The notes: a model not told the origin generated them from the letters alone. A stretch of 64,000 nucleotides of DNA from an uncultured Rubrobacteraceae bacterium (GCA_902806085.1 CADCVH010000069.1:1-64000); one strand, 5' to 3'; positions 32,805 to 41,599 are shown, numbered from the stretch's first letter. Program-made: numbers and translations.

Positions 32805-33719
32805 GTGCGGCCCCACAAGCCCAACCCCAGGTCCCTAGCCCCCTCGACCGCCGCCGCGCTGGCCGCCGCCGCGCTGGCCGCCGCCGCGCTGCTGGTGGCG
32901 CTGGTGGCATCGGTCGCCGTCGGCCACCAGCGGATCGCGGGGGCCCAAGAAGAGACCGCCCAGCGATCGGGGCGGATCACGGTCGTGTGCGGCTGGAGGA
33001 AGTACGGGAAGATCGACCCCATAGTCTCCTACGGCAAGGAGAGCGCCCACGCCCACGAGCTGGCCGGCGGGAACGTGACGCCCTACTCCACCCGGGACAG
33101 GCTCCTCGCCAACGGCTCGACCTCCTGCACGGTGAACGGGGACCGCTCGGGCTACTGGGCGCCGGCCCTCAACGTCGGCGGCAAGAGGGTCAAGCCCGTC
33201 ACCATCAACGCCTACTACGACGCCGCCCCGGGCGTCTCGGGCGAGGCCGTGCGCCAGTTCCCGCTGAACTGGGGGGTCCTCGCCGGCCACGCCCACTCGG
33301 GAGGGCCGCAGAAGGAGGTGATGTTCGGCTGCTCCAAGAACGCGACGGCCACCCTGACGCCGGAGCCCCGAGACTGCGCCCCCGACACGACGCCGACCAT
33401 GCGGTTCGTGTTCCCCGACTGCTCGGACGGCCGGGCGAGGAGCGAGGACAACTACTCCCACGTCGCCTACTCCGAAGGGGGCGCCTGCCCCCAGGGCACC
33501 TACCCCGTGCTGAGGCTGACCGTCGCGGTCAAGTACCCGGCGGGCACGCCGAACTTTTCGCAGGCGAGGCTGTCCAGCGGGGAGACGCACACGGCCCACG
33601 CGGACATGCTGGACGGGTGGGTGAGGAAGAGCCTGACCGAGCTTGTGGGCGAGTGCGTCCGCGCCGGCAAGGTGTGCGGCATCGCCGAGACGGCGCGGAT
33701 CGCCAACTCGGCCCAGTGA
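32805..33719 (+). CDS. secreted DUF1996 domain protein
   Basis: The 304-residue protein has a long signal sequence: a basic start RPHKPNPR, then a hydrophobic core encoded partly by three identical 15-bp units (AAALAAAALAAAALLVALVA). Cleavage is probably near residue 45. The mature part is DUF1996: ESAHAHELAGGNVTPYSTRD, SGYWAPALNVGGKRVKPVTI, GVLAGHAHSGGPQKEVMFGC, FVFPDCSDGR, and HADMLDGW near the end. Cys pairs suggest disulfides. Fungal relatives are extracellular; the function is unknown. GTG 32805 follows ggggagg with eight bases between. Confidence 0.85.
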   Translation: MRPHKPNPRSLAPSTAAALAAAALAAAALLVALVASVAVGHQRIAGAQEETAQRSGRITVVCGWRKYGKIDPIVSYGKESAHAHELAGGNVTPYSTRDRLLANGSTSCTVNGDRSGYWAPALNVGGKRVKPVTINAYYDAAPGVSGEAVRQFPLNWGVLAGHAHSGGPQKEVMFGCSKNATATLTPEPRDCAPDTTPTMRFVFPDCSDGRARSEDNYSHVAYSEGGACPQGTYPVLRLTVAVKYPAGTPNFSQARLSSGETHTAHADMLDGWVRKSLTELVGECVRAGKVCGIAETARIANSAQ

Positions 33720-33760
33720 CGGCGAAGCTGCCACCGGGGGCAAACCGAATCGTGTGATAC

Positions 33761-33837
33761 CGTTCGATCCCCTCGGCGCGCGGTCGGGGAAGACGAGCTC
33801 CACGCCGGCCCGCTTGAGCTCGTCGACGAGCAGGGCC
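33761..33837 (-). pseudogene. serine recombinase fragment
   Basis: The minus strand reads LLVDELKRAGVELVFPDRAP then RGSNG, matching the resolvase-domain helix and strand (LLEELKRAGVEV-FL) of serine recombinases. Nothing else of the gene remains. It ends a few bases from the ISL3-type fragment on the other strand, so two mobile-gene pieces are joined here. Confidence 0.45.
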
Positions 33838-33840
33838 GGT

Positions 33841-33930
33841 GGAGAAGGGTTCGTTCGCAAGCTGAAGCTGCTCAAGCGCCAGGGCAACGGCCGGGCTGGG
33901 TTCGACCTGCTCAGGGCGAGGACGCTGGCC
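33841..33930 (+). pseudogene. ISL3-family transposase C-terminal fragment
   Basis: The frame reads GEGFVRKLKLLKRQGNGRAG then FDLLRARTLA. This is the highly conserved C-terminal end of ISL3-type transposases (pattern EGF-NKLKLIKR-MYGRA-FDLLRARVL). There is no upstream catalytic domain. A short inverted repeat ccaaaaac...gtttttgg follows 50 bp downstream and could be part of the element's end. The remainder of 33720-34133 has no gene. Confidence 0.6.
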
Positions 33931-34035
33931 GTCCGAAGAGCGCTCGGACTGCGCCCCAGGAGGGGGGTGCACCGTTTCCCAAAAACGCGCCAGAAACCAC
34001 GAAGTTTTTGGCGAGGTCTTCCCCTCCGACGGGAT

Positions 34036-34075
34036 GCCGGCGCCGTTACGGGGTTATGCCCGTAACGGCGCCGGC
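34036..34075. terminator. perfect 17-bp hairpin, probable terminator
   Basis: Arms gccggcgccgttacggg (34036-34052) and their exact complement (34059-34075) flank a six-base loop gttatg. The hairpin lies 60 bp beyond the stop of the last gene of the minus-strand ABC exporter operon and probably terminates it. Confidence 0.75.
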
Positions 34076-34133
34076 CCCTGGCGCGCATCTTCCGGGAACC
34101 TCCCGGCTGTTCTCTACGGGAACGGGTTCGTTT

Positions 34134-35921
34134 TTACGACCGGACCGGTTCCCTGAATTGGCGGCGGTAGAGGTCGGCGTAGAGGCCGCCCAGGGCGAGC
34201 AGCTCGTCGTGCGTGCCGCGCTCGACGATGCGGCCGTCCCGGACGGCGAGGATCAGGTCGGCGTTCCGGATGGTGCTGAGGCGGTGCGCGATGACGACGC
34301 TCGTCCGGCCTTTCAGGAGCGTCGCGAGGGCGTTTTGTATGACCTTCTCGGTCCTGGTGTCGATGTTGCTCGTCGCCTCGTCCAGGATGAGGATGCGCGG
34401 GTCTGTCAGCACCGCCCTGGCGAACGAGAGCAACTGCCGCTGGCCCTGGCTCAACGACCCGCCGCCCTCGCCGAGGGGCGTGTCGTACCCGTCAGGCAGT
34501 TCCGAGATGAACCCGTGGGCGTCCACCGTCCCGGCGGCGGCTTCTATCTCCTCACGCGAGGCGCCCAGGCGACCGTAGCCGATGTTGTCCGCGATGGTGC
34601 CGGAGAACAGGAAGGACTCCTGCAACACGATCCCGATGTTCTCCCTAAGGTCTTTGCGGGCGTACTCCCGCACGTCCCGGCCGTCGATGCCGACCGCCCC
34701 TTCGGTCGCGTCGTAGAAGCGGGGAATGAGGCTTGCGATGGTCGTCTTGCCCGCGCCGGTGGGGCCGACGAGCGCCACGGTCTGGCCCGGCTCGATCTCG
34801 AAGTCCACGTCCCGGAGCACGGGCCGGCCCGGCTCGTAGGCGAAGGTGACGTGCCCGAAGGTCACGCGGCCCTCGATCCCCCCGACCTTCCGGGCGTCGG
34901 GCGGGTCGGGCGGTTCCGGCTCTTCGTCGAGGATGTTGTAGATGCGTTCGGCGCCGGCCAGGGCGGACTGGGCCTGGGTGTAGAACTGGGAGGCGAGCTG
35001 GACCGGTCGGAAGAACTGCTGCACGTAGATCAGGAACGCGGTAAGGACCCCGACCGAGATAGAGCCCGCGAAGACGAGGTAGCCCCCGTACCCGATCACC
35101 AGCGCCGTCGCGAGCGTGCTGAGAACGTCGATGGCCGGCGAGAAGGCCGACGTGATCGCCACGGCCTGCACGTTGGCGTCCCTGTTGGCCGCGTTGCGCT
35201 CCCGAAAGCGCGCGATGTTCCTCTCCGTCCGGTTGAAGGCCTGCGCCTCCCGCACGCCCACGATGTCCTCCTGCAACCCGGCCGATACGTCCCCGACCGT
35301 CTCGCGCGTCAGGCGGAAGGCCTGCCTCGCCCGTCGGGCGAAGAGGGCGGTCGTGAGGACCATGATGGGGATGATGGCGAAGCAGGCGAGCGCCAGGTTC
35401 CACTGCAAGACGAGCATCGCCACGAGGATGCCGACGAGGCTGAAGATGGAGCCGAGCAACTGCGTGAGCCCCTGGGAGAAGAGCTGGTTGAGGGTATCCA
35501 CGTCGTTGGTGACGCGGCTCATCAGGTCGCCTATGGGCCGCCGGTCGAAGAAGCGCAGGGGCAGGTGCTGGAGCCTGTCGAAGATCCTGGCCCGCAGCGA
35601 AGCCAGCAGCCGTTGGGCGACGGAGCCGATGCCGAACACCTGCCCCCGCGAGGCGACCGTCCCGAGCGCGTACACCGCCAGGAGGAACATCATCGTGCGG
35701 GCGAGGCCCGCGGCGTCCCCCTGCAGGATGAACCGGTCGATGGCGCGCCCGATCAACCACGGCCCGCCCGCCTGCGCCACGGCCCCGAGCACCACGAGGA
35801 CCATGACCCACGCGAACGTCCACCTGTAAGGCGAGAGCTCGGATAACAGACGCCTGGCGGTCGTGGCGCGGTCCGCGGCCTTCTCCTGCGGCGCCTCGGC
35901 GATGGACTGGATGCCCCTAAT
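34134..35921 (-). CDS. ABC exporter half-transporter A (TMD-NBD)
   Basis: The 595-residue protein has six membrane spans, then a nucleotide-binding domain with Walker A GPTGAGKTT, signature LSQGQRQL (non-canonical), Walker B ILILDEATSNID with the catalytic Glu, and H-loop AHRLST. With half-transporter B it should form a heterodimeric drug or lipid exporter. The first ordinary start (ATG 35804) would remove about 39 residues, including LLSELSPYRWTFAW, the normal family N-terminus. GGGGAGG lies six bases before ATT 35921, which overlaps the upstream stop (ATTAG). I take ATT as the start, which is unusual. Confidence 0.85.
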   Translation of the reverse strand: MRGIQSIAEAPQEKAADRATTARRLLSELSPYRWTFAWVMVLVVLGAVAQAGGPWLIGRAIDRFILQGDAAGLARTMMFLLAVYALGTVASRGQVFGIGSVAQRLLASLRARIFDRLQHLPLRFFDRRPIGDLMSRVTNDVDTLNQLFSQGLTQLLGSIFSLVGILVAMLVLQWNLALACFAIIPIMVLTTALFARRARQAFRLTRETVGDVSAGLQEDIVGVREAQAFNRTERNIARFRERNAANRDANVQAVAITSAFSPAIDVLSTLATALVIGYGGYLVFAGSISVGVLTAFLIYVQQFFRPVQLASQFYTQAQSALAGAERIYNILDEEPEPPDPPDARKVGGIEGRVTFGHVTFAYEPGRPVLRDVDFEIEPGQTVALVGPTGAGKTTIASLIPRFYDATEGAVGIDGRDVREYARKDLRENIGIVLQESFLFSGTIADNIGYGRLGASREEIEAAAGTVDAHGFISELPDGYDTPLGEGGGSLSQGQRQLLSFARAVLTDPRILILDEATSNIDTRTEKVIQNALATLLKGRTSVVIAHRLSTIRNADLILAVRDGRIVERGTHDELLALGGLYADLYRRQFREPVRS

Positions 35922-36300
35922 CCCGGGCCTCCCCTGAGGGCTTCATCTTGTGGACGAGCCAGTTCTTGCCGCCGGTGCGGAAGATGGCGTACCGGCCGTC
36001 GAGGCGATCTCCGCGTAAGCGCACCATCACCATCTCCTCCCCGAACTCTTCCGTCTCGTAGGTGCCGTTGTCCCAGATGCTCTTCCTTACGGCCCCCGGC
36101 ACGCCCTCGACCGGCGTCCCGTCCACGAGATCCAGGTGCGAGAGGTCGTGGTCGTTGACGCGCACGGCGAGGCGGTTCTTCTTCGGGCTCTCCGGCATGC
36201 CCTTGGGGACGGCCCAGGAGACCAGGACGCCGTCCCGCTCGAGGCGCAGGTCGAAGTGGTGGCCCGTGGCGTAGTGCTCCTGGATCACGAACCGCGGCAT
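35917..36300 (-). CDS. LigD-type 3'-phosphoesterase (PE) domain protein
   Basis: This 127-residue protein is a free-standing PE domain as found at the N-terminus of bacterial DNA ligase D: RFVIQEHYATGHHFDLRLER, DGVLVSWAVPKGMPESPKKN, IWDNGTYETEEFGEEMVMVR and YAIFRTGGKNWLVHKM. The His and Asp of HHFDLRLE correspond to the expected metal-binding cluster. PE domains trim 3' phosphates and ribonucleotides at DNA ends. It lies one base after half-transporter B and overlaps half-transporter A, so it is translated with the exporter, an odd pairing. Confidence 0.82.
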   Translation of the reverse strand: MPRFVIQEHYATGHHFDLRLERDGVLVSWAVPKGMPESPKKNRLAVRVNDHDLSHLDLVDGTPVEGVPGAVRKSIWDNGTYETEEFGEEMVMVRLRGDRLDGRYAIFRTGGKNWLVHKMKPSGEARD

Positions 36301-36301
36301 A

Positions 36302-38101
36302 CTAGCCGTCGCCCCCGGCGGCGGCTACCGGCTCGTCCACGATCTGGGAGCCGAGGATCTCGTTGTAGAGTTCGGAGGTGCTACGCAGCTCCTCGTGCGT
36401 GCCCATCGCGCCGACGGCGCCTTCGTCGAGGACCAGGATCAGGTCCGCGTCCCGCACCGTCGAGATCCTTTGCGCGATCACGAACACGGTCCGGTGCTTC
36501 TCGCGCATCAGCCTGTCCAGGGTCTCCTGGATCGCCGCCTCCGTCTCCGCGTCTACCGCCGAGGTGCTGTCGTCGAGGATGAGCAGGCGCGGGTCCACGA
36601 GCAAGGCCCTCGCGATCGCGATCCTCTGGCGTTGCCCGCCGGAGAGGCCCACGCCCCGCTCCCCGATCACGGTCTCGTACCCGTCGGAGAGTCCCCGGAT
36701 AAAGCCGTCGGCCTGCGCGGCCCGCGCGGCGACCCGGACCTCCTCGTCCGTGGCGTCGGGCTTCCCGAAGGCGACGTTGTCGCGGACGGTGCCCGAGAAG
36801 AGCCGGGCCTCTTGCAGGACCATCCCGATCTGGGCCCGCAGGGAGGAGAGCGTCACGTCGCGCACGTCGTGGCCGTCGAGCCTGACCGCGCCGCCCGTGG
36901 CGTCGTAGAAGCGGGGCAACAGGTTGACGAGGGTGGACTTGCCGGAGCCCGTGGTGCCGAGTATCGCGACCGTGCTGCCCGGCTCGACCGCGAAGCTCAC
37001 GCCGCGCAGGATCTCGCGCTCGCTCCCCGGGTAGCGGAACGAGACGTCGTCGAACTCGACCCTGCACCTGAGGAGCGGCAGGGGGGAGGCGTCCGGCTTG
37101 TCCACGACCTCCAGGGGCGCGTCCAGGATCTCGAAGACCCGCGCCGCCGACGCCCCCGCCCGCGAGATGTTCGCGGACAAGAACCCTATCGTGAGTATCG
37201 GGAAAAGCATGAAGCCGAGCAGGGTGTTGAAGGCGACGAGCTCCCCGATGGAGAGCCGGCCGCTTATGACCTGCCAGCCGCCGAACCAGACTATCGCCAG
37301 CGTCCCGAGGTTGGCGAGCAGGAAGACGAAAGGGAAGTTGTTGGCGAAGACCCGGACGGTCTGGAGGTTCCTGCCCAAAAGCTCGTCGTTCACGGCCTTG
37401 TAGCGGGCCGTCTCGTAGTCCTCGCGGGCGAAGGCCCGGATCACGCGCACCCCGGAGAGGTCCTCCTGCAGCACGGTGTTGAGCCTGCCGAGCGTCTGCT
37501 GGACCTGCCCGAAGAGCGGCCGGATGAGCCGCACGAAGCGGACGAGCAGCAGGGCTATCGCCGGGACCACGGCGAGCGCGACGAGCGCGAGCCGCCAGTC
37601 CAGGTAAAAGAGGAGGGCCGCAGCGCCGATTAGCATGACGACCGCGTTGGCGAGCTGGACGACGCCGGAGCCCGCGAAGGACCGGATCTGCTCCACGTCG
37701 TTGGTCAGCCTCTGGACGAGCTGGCCCGTCTGGACCCTGTCGTAGTAGCTGAACGAGAGCCGCTCCATCTGCCCGAAGAGCGCGTCGCGCAGATCGTAGG
37801 CGACCCCCTGCGAGGCCCTCTCCGCGAGATACCCCTGCAAGAACGTGAAGAGCCCGCGCGCCAGCGCCACCGCGGCGAGCCCCGCGACCACGTATGCGAG
37901 CACGTCCGCCCGCCGAGGGGCGATGCCCGTGTCGATGGCCCGGCCGACCAGCAGCGGGGCGACCAGGTTGGCCCCCGAGACGAGCATGAGCGCCAGCGCG
38001 GCCCCGATGCTGTCCCGCTTGTACGAGCGCAGGTAACCCAGAGCCCGCCTGAGCGGCCCGGGCCCCGCGTTTCGCTCCCCGTCTCGCTCCCCGTCTGCCA
38101 A
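36302..38101 (-). CDS. ABC exporter half-transporter B (TMD-NBD), degenerate site
   Basis: The 599-residue half-transporter has six membrane spans and an NBD with Walker A GTTGSGKST, canonical signature LSGGQRQR, but Walker B LLILDDSTSAVD with Asp in place of the catalytic Glu. Gln replaces the switch His (VIAQRIST). These changes mark the subunit that contributes Walker A/B to the inactive site of heterodimeric exporters such as TM287/288 or BmrCD. They complement subunit A, which has LSQGQ but a normal Glu and His. The TTG start follows gggga. It lies 8 bp after the split-barrel gene. Confidence 0.9.
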   Translation of the reverse strand: MADGERDGERNAGPGPLRRALGYLRSYKRDSIGAALALMLVSGANLVAPLLVGRAIDTGIAPRRADVLAYVVAGLAAVALARGLFTFLQGYLAERASQGVAYDLRDALFGQMERLSFSYYDRVQTGQLVQRLTNDVEQIRSFAGSGVVQLANAVVMLIGAAALLFYLDWRLALVALAVVPAIALLLVRFVRLIRPLFGQVQQTLGRLNTVLQEDLSGVRVIRAFAREDYETARYKAVNDELLGRNLQTVRVFANNFPFVFLLANLGTLAIVWFGGWQVISGRLSIGELVAFNTLLGFMLFPILTIGFLSANISRAGASAARVFEILDAPLEVVDKPDASPLPLLRCRVEFDDVSFRYPGSEREILRGVSFAVEPGSTVAILGTTGSGKSTLVNLLPRFYDATGGAVRLDGHDVRDVTLSSLRAQIGMVLQEARLFSGTVRDNVAFGKPDATDEEVRVAARAAQADGFIRGLSDGYETVIGERGVGLSGGQRQRIAIARALLVDPRLLILDDSTSAVDAETEAAIQETLDRLMREKHRTVFVIAQRISTVRDADLILVLDEGAVGAMGTHEELRSTSELYNEILGSQIVDEPVAAAGGDG

Positions 38102-38109
38102 GCGGTCCC

Positions 38110-38523
38110 CTACGCGCCCATCTGCGTGGTGTGTTGCGGCCTCACGTGGACGACCACGCGCTCGTCGCCGGGCTGGTGGAAGGGGTACTCGTCCTGGCCG
38201 AGGTACTTCTTCGCCATCGCGTTTATGAAGGCGTTCTCGGGGTCCTCCTCGATGCGGTCGACCTCGCCCCTGACCTCCAGGTAGCGGTACGGGTTCTCCG
38301 GGTCCACCAGCGAGAGCGCGACGCGCGAATCCCTGTTCATGTTGTGGTACTTCTGCCGGGTCTTCGTCTGGCTGAACGTTATGTTCTCGCCGTCCCAGCC
38401 GAACCAGACCGGGGTGTTGTGCGGCTCGCCGCGCGGGCCGATCGTCGCGACGTGTACCAGGGCCGTGCTCTCCAGCAGGTCGCGGTATCCCTCAGGGATC
38501 TCGACCCTTCCGTTCCCCGTCAT
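38110..38523 (-). CDS. PPOX-class F420-dependent oxidoreductase
   Basis: The 137-residue split-barrel protein reads STALVHVATIGPRGEPHNTP, VWFGWDGENITFSQTKTRQK, NRDSRVALSLVDPENPYRYL and VRGEVDRIEEDPENAF, the TIGR03618-type pattern of F420-dependent members. It could reduce a substrate before export. It is first in the operon with the ABC exporter. ATG 38523 begins the conserved region and follows gaggag. Confidence 0.85.
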   Translation of the reverse strand: MTGNGRVEIPEGYRDLLESTALVHVATIGPRGEPHNTPVWFGWDGENITFSQTKTRQKYHNMNRDSRVALSLVDPENPYRYLEVRGEVDRIEEDPENAFINAMAKKYLGQDEYPFHQPGDERVVVHVRPQHTTQMGA

Positions 38524-38599
38524 GCGGTCTCCTCTCGCTTTTCCGATAAGAACTCCATGAGTTTAGTCCCCGATGGCCGGACGGGGCCACGGCGCGCGT

Positions 38600-39490
38600 T
38601 CACAAACGGCCGCTTTCGACGGCCTCCCGGACGCCGGGCGCTACCTCCCTGGCGAAAAGCTCCGCCTGGCGCACGTGGTCCCCGCCGGGCCAGTAGACGA
38701 ACGAGTCCATGCCCCCCTCAAGCACCAAGCCGGTCAGCGTCTCGACCCACTTCCGGGCCGGGCCTTCGAGCGGGCCGTCGCCCTCCGGCCCGATATTCCC
38801 CGAGACGTTGTAGACGCGTTTTATCTCCGAAGGGTCGCGTCCCGCCCCGGCGGCCCCTTCGTCTATCCTCTCGTGCATGCCGGGCAGGCGTTCGGGCGGG
38901 GAGAAGCCGAGGGAGGGGACCCAGCCGTCGGCCCGGCGCCCGATCAGGCCGAGCATCCGCGGCCCGTACGCCCCCACCCAGATGCCGACGTCGTGCGCCG
39001 GAGGGGGCCCGGGGCGCATCCCCTTCAAGGAGTAGAACTCGCCGTCGAAGCGCAGGGACCGCCCCCGGCCCCAGACCAGCCGCATGACCTCTATCGCCTC
39101 CTCCGTGGACCTGACCGCCTCGCCGGGACCCCGGCGGGGTCCGCCCATGCCCACGACCGCGTCCCAGAACGCGCCCGCCCCGAGCCCGACCTCGACCCTC
39201 CCGCCGGAGATGACGTCAAGCGACGCGGCGGCCTTCGCCAGCATGGCCGGCGGCCTCAGGGGCAGGTTCGCGACGTCGGGGAAAAAGCGGACGTGTTCGG
39301 TGACGGGCACGAGGGTGGAGATGAGCGTCCAGGTGTCGAGGAAGCGCCGCTGGTAGGGGTGGTCCTGGATGCCGACGAGGTCGAGGCCGGACCTATCGGC
39401 GGCCTTCGCGACCCTCGCCGCGAAGTCCGGGGGATCGGCGAGCGGCTCGATGCTGACACCGAACTCGAGCGGCCTGCCGTAATCAGGCAC
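38600..39490 (-). CDS. LLM-class (luciferase-like) flavin/F420 oxidoreductase
   Basis: The 296-residue TIM-barrel enzyme starts LEFGVSIEPLADPPDFAARV, with LVGIQDHPYQRRFLDTWTLI, then LPLRPPAMLAKAAASLDVIS and GRVEVGLGAGAFWDAVVGMG, the family's cofactor region. TEEAIEVMRLVWGRG and GIWVGAYGPRMLGLIGRRAD follow. The pattern fits F420-dependent LLM enzymes. The GTG start overlaps the MFS stop by eight bases. It is the last gene of the MarR operon. Confidence 0.85.
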   Translation of the reverse strand: MPDYGRPLEFGVSIEPLADPPDFAARVAKAADRSGLDLVGIQDHPYQRRFLDTWTLISTLVPVTEHVRFFPDVANLPLRPPAMLAKAAASLDVISGGRVEVGLGAGAFWDAVVGMGGPRRGPGEAVRSTEEAIEVMRLVWGRGRSLRFDGEFYSLKGMRPGPPPAHDVGIWVGAYGPRMLGLIGRRADGWVPSLGFSPPERLPGMHERIDEGAAGAGRDPSEIKRVYNVSGNIGPEGDGPLEGPARKWVETLTGLVLEGGMDSFVYWPGGDHVRQAELFAREVAPGVREAVESGRL

Positions 39491-40952
39491 CCTTGCCGCC
39501 CTTGCCGATGTTCCTCTTGAGGCCCGTCGCCGCGACCAGGGCGACCACGGCCGCCGCCGTCAGCAGCAGGAACGCGTCCGAGAAGGAGGCCGAGCTCGCG
39601 GCGAAGAGGGGGTTCAGCGCCCCCGCGTCCGCGCCCTGGCGGACGGCCAGGAAGGTGGCCCCGACCGCGGGCCCGAAGCCGCCGCCGAGAAAGAAGAGCA
39701 TCTGGTAGATGCCGAGGCCCACCCCGCTCTCGTCGCGAGAGAGCGAGGCCGCCGCCGCGTTGGCTGTAGGGGAGTTGACCAGCGCGAAGCCCAGGCTCTG
39801 GCCGAGGATGCCTACCGCGACCGCCACGGCGGACGCCCCGGCGGCGAAAGCGGAGAGGGAGAACATGGAGGCCCCGAATACGACGAGCCCGATTCGCACG
39901 AGCGCCCTCGGACCGAACCTGTCGGAGAGCCTGCCCGCGACGGGGGAGAGGACCGCGACGACGACCGCCCCGGGTGCGAGCACCAGCCCGATCCCGGTCG
40001 CCGAGAGCCCGTTGACCTCGGAGAGCAACAGCGGGACCAGCACGTAGCTCCCCACGTTGGCGAACATCATAAAGAACCCCGTTACCGCCGCGGCCAGGAA
40101 AGCCCTGTTGCGGAAAAGATGCGGCGTGACGAACGGGTCCGAGGCCCCCCGGATGCGCCACGCGAAGAACGCGGCGAGAAGCCCGGCCGCGACGAAGCTG
40201 CCCCAGGAGACCGGGGACGAGAACCCCTCGACCTGCCCCTGCGTAACCCCGAAGAGCGCGAGCCCCGCCGATAAGGCCAGCGAGAGACCGCCCGGCACGT
40301 CGAAGTGCCGCACGGCGGCCAGGAAACCCGCCGGCTTCCCCGACCCACCGTCCGCGGTGCCGGGCAGGGCGTAGAGGGCGCCGGGTATGAGGAGCACGGC
40401 CAGAACGACCGTCAGAAAGAAGAGGGTGTGCCACCCGGCGATCCCGGTGACGACGCCGCCTAACACCGGGCCTATGGCCGCCCCGGCGCCGACGCTCGAA
40501 GAGAGCAGGCCCAGCGCCGTGCCCCGGCTCCCCTCGGGGAGCGCCTTGGCGACCGCGGCGAAGCCGAGCGCCGGGATGGCCGAAGCCCCCGCCGCCTGCA
40601 GGATGCGCCCGGCGACCAGCAGCGGCAGGCTCGGGGCCAGCGCGCAGGCGAGCGAGCCCGCCGCCAGGAGCAAGAGGCCGAGGGCGAAGGTGCGGCTGAG
40701 GCTGTAGAGGTCCGCGATGCGGCCGTAGAGCGGTATGCCGACGGCGAAGACCAGAAGGTACCCCGTGATCACCCAACCAGTCTGCCCCTGCGTCGCGCCA
40801 TAGTCCCGGCGGATGTCAGGGACCACGACGTTCACGAAGGTCTGGTTTAGGACGGAGATCAGGATGGCCGTAACCACTACGACGAGGAGCAGGCGGGTGC
40901 TCCTCTGGCCCACCCGCTCCGCCGCTGTCAGCGCCCCCTCGGCGGGACTCAA
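39483..40952 (-). CDS. MFS drug exporter, DHA2 family
   Basis: The 489-residue membrane protein has 14 hydrophobic stretches. Markers are ISVLNQTFVNVVVPDIRRDY, WVITGYLLVFAVGIPLYGRI, and GRILQAAGASAIPALGFAAV, then GAAIGPVLGGVVTGIAGWH. It would export a toxic compound by proton antiport. The TTG start overlaps the FMN reductase stop (TTGA), and its 3' end overlaps the luciferase-like gene, so all three are coupled. The MarR regulator upstream is the likely controller. Confidence 0.88.
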   Translation of the reverse strand: MSPAEGALTAAERVGQRSTRLLLVVVVTAILISVLNQTFVNVVVPDIRRDYGATQGQTGWVITGYLLVFAVGIPLYGRIADLYSLSRTFALGLLLLAAGSLACALAPSLPLLVAGRILQAAGASAIPALGFAAVAKALPEGSRGTALGLLSSSVGAGAAIGPVLGGVVTGIAGWHTLFFLTVVLAVLLIPGALYALPGTADGGSGKPAGFLAAVRHFDVPGGLSLALSAGLALFGVTQGQVEGFSSPVSWGSFVAAGLLAAFFAWRIRGASDPFVTPHLFRNRAFLAAAVTGFFMMFANVGSYVLVPLLLSEVNGLSATGIGLVLAPGAVVVAVLSPVAGRLSDRFGPRALVRIGLVVFGASMFSLSAFAAGASAVAVAVGILGQSLGFALVNSPTANAAAASLSRDESGVGLGIYQMLFFLGGGFGPAVGATFLAVRQGADAGALNPLFAASSASFSDAFLLLTAAAVVALVAATGLKRNIGKGGKGA

Positions 40953-41566
40953 CCCGCTACCCCGGCGAGATCCACCGTCTCGTCCCGCGCCGCGAGCCGG
41001 CCGGCGAGGTCGACCACCAACTCTCCCAGGCTGTCCAGACGCCGGCCGTACAACTCGTCCGTGATGCCGCCGGAACGGTCGGCGCGCTGCCAGGCCTTCG
41101 GTATGGAGACCATGAGCGGCGCGACGACGCCGCGCAGGGCGTGGACGACGTGGACCATCGCGCCGGTCGCGTTTGCCCCGGCCTGCTCGCCTCCGGCGGT
41201 CGAGATCAGGCCGACCACCTTCCCGTCGAAGTATGGATAGTCCCCGCCGGAGAGGAACTGCGCAAAGTCCAGCGCGTTCTTCGTCACGCCCGCGAGCGTC
41301 CCGTGGTACGCGGCGGTGCTTATCAAGACGGCGTCGGCCCCGCGCAACTCCTCCACCAGGCGCCCCGCGCCGGGCCCGTACGCTTCGAGCGCCTTGCCCG
41401 GCTCGTACATCGGGAGATCGAGCTCCCGCAGGTCGAGCAACTCCGTCTCAGCACCCGCCCCCCCGGCGGCCGCGAGCGCCCGCCTCAGCGCACCGAGGCT
41501 CGCGGAGCCCTCCCTGAGCGTCCCGCCGACGCCCACCACCTTCAAACGTTCTTCTCTAAATGTCAT
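40949..41566 (-). CDS. NADPH-dependent FMN reductase
   Basis: The 205-residue flavodoxin-fold protein begins LKVVGVGGTLREGSASLGAL, where GGT-REGS is the FMN phosphate-binding loop. It has LDLRELDLPMYEPGKALEAY and ADAVLISTAAYHGTLAGVTK (pattern P-Y-GT--G--KNALD), then NALDFAQFL and FDGKVVGLISTAGGEQAG. It could supply reduced flavin to the luciferase-like enzyme in the same operon, or reduce quinones or azo compounds. ATG 41566 follows gagggga. Confidence 0.87.
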   Translation of the reverse strand: MTFREERLKVVGVGGTLREGSASLGALRRALAAAGGAGAETELLDLRELDLPMYEPGKALEAYGPGAGRLVEELRGADAVLISTAAYHGTLAGVTKNALDFAQFLSGGDYPYFDGKVVGLISTAGGEQAGANATGAMVHVVHALRGVVAPLMVSIPKAWQRADRSGGITDELYGRRLDSLGELVVDLAGRLAARDETVDLAGVAG

Positions 41567-41599
41567 GCTCGTCCCCTCACGGATACGATCTCTAAACGG

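Noticed and set aside
34008-35846. Plus-strand frame of about 610 codons opposite ABC subunit A
   Set aside because: It is the mirror of a clear ABC transporter, with acidic and basic runs but no domain.
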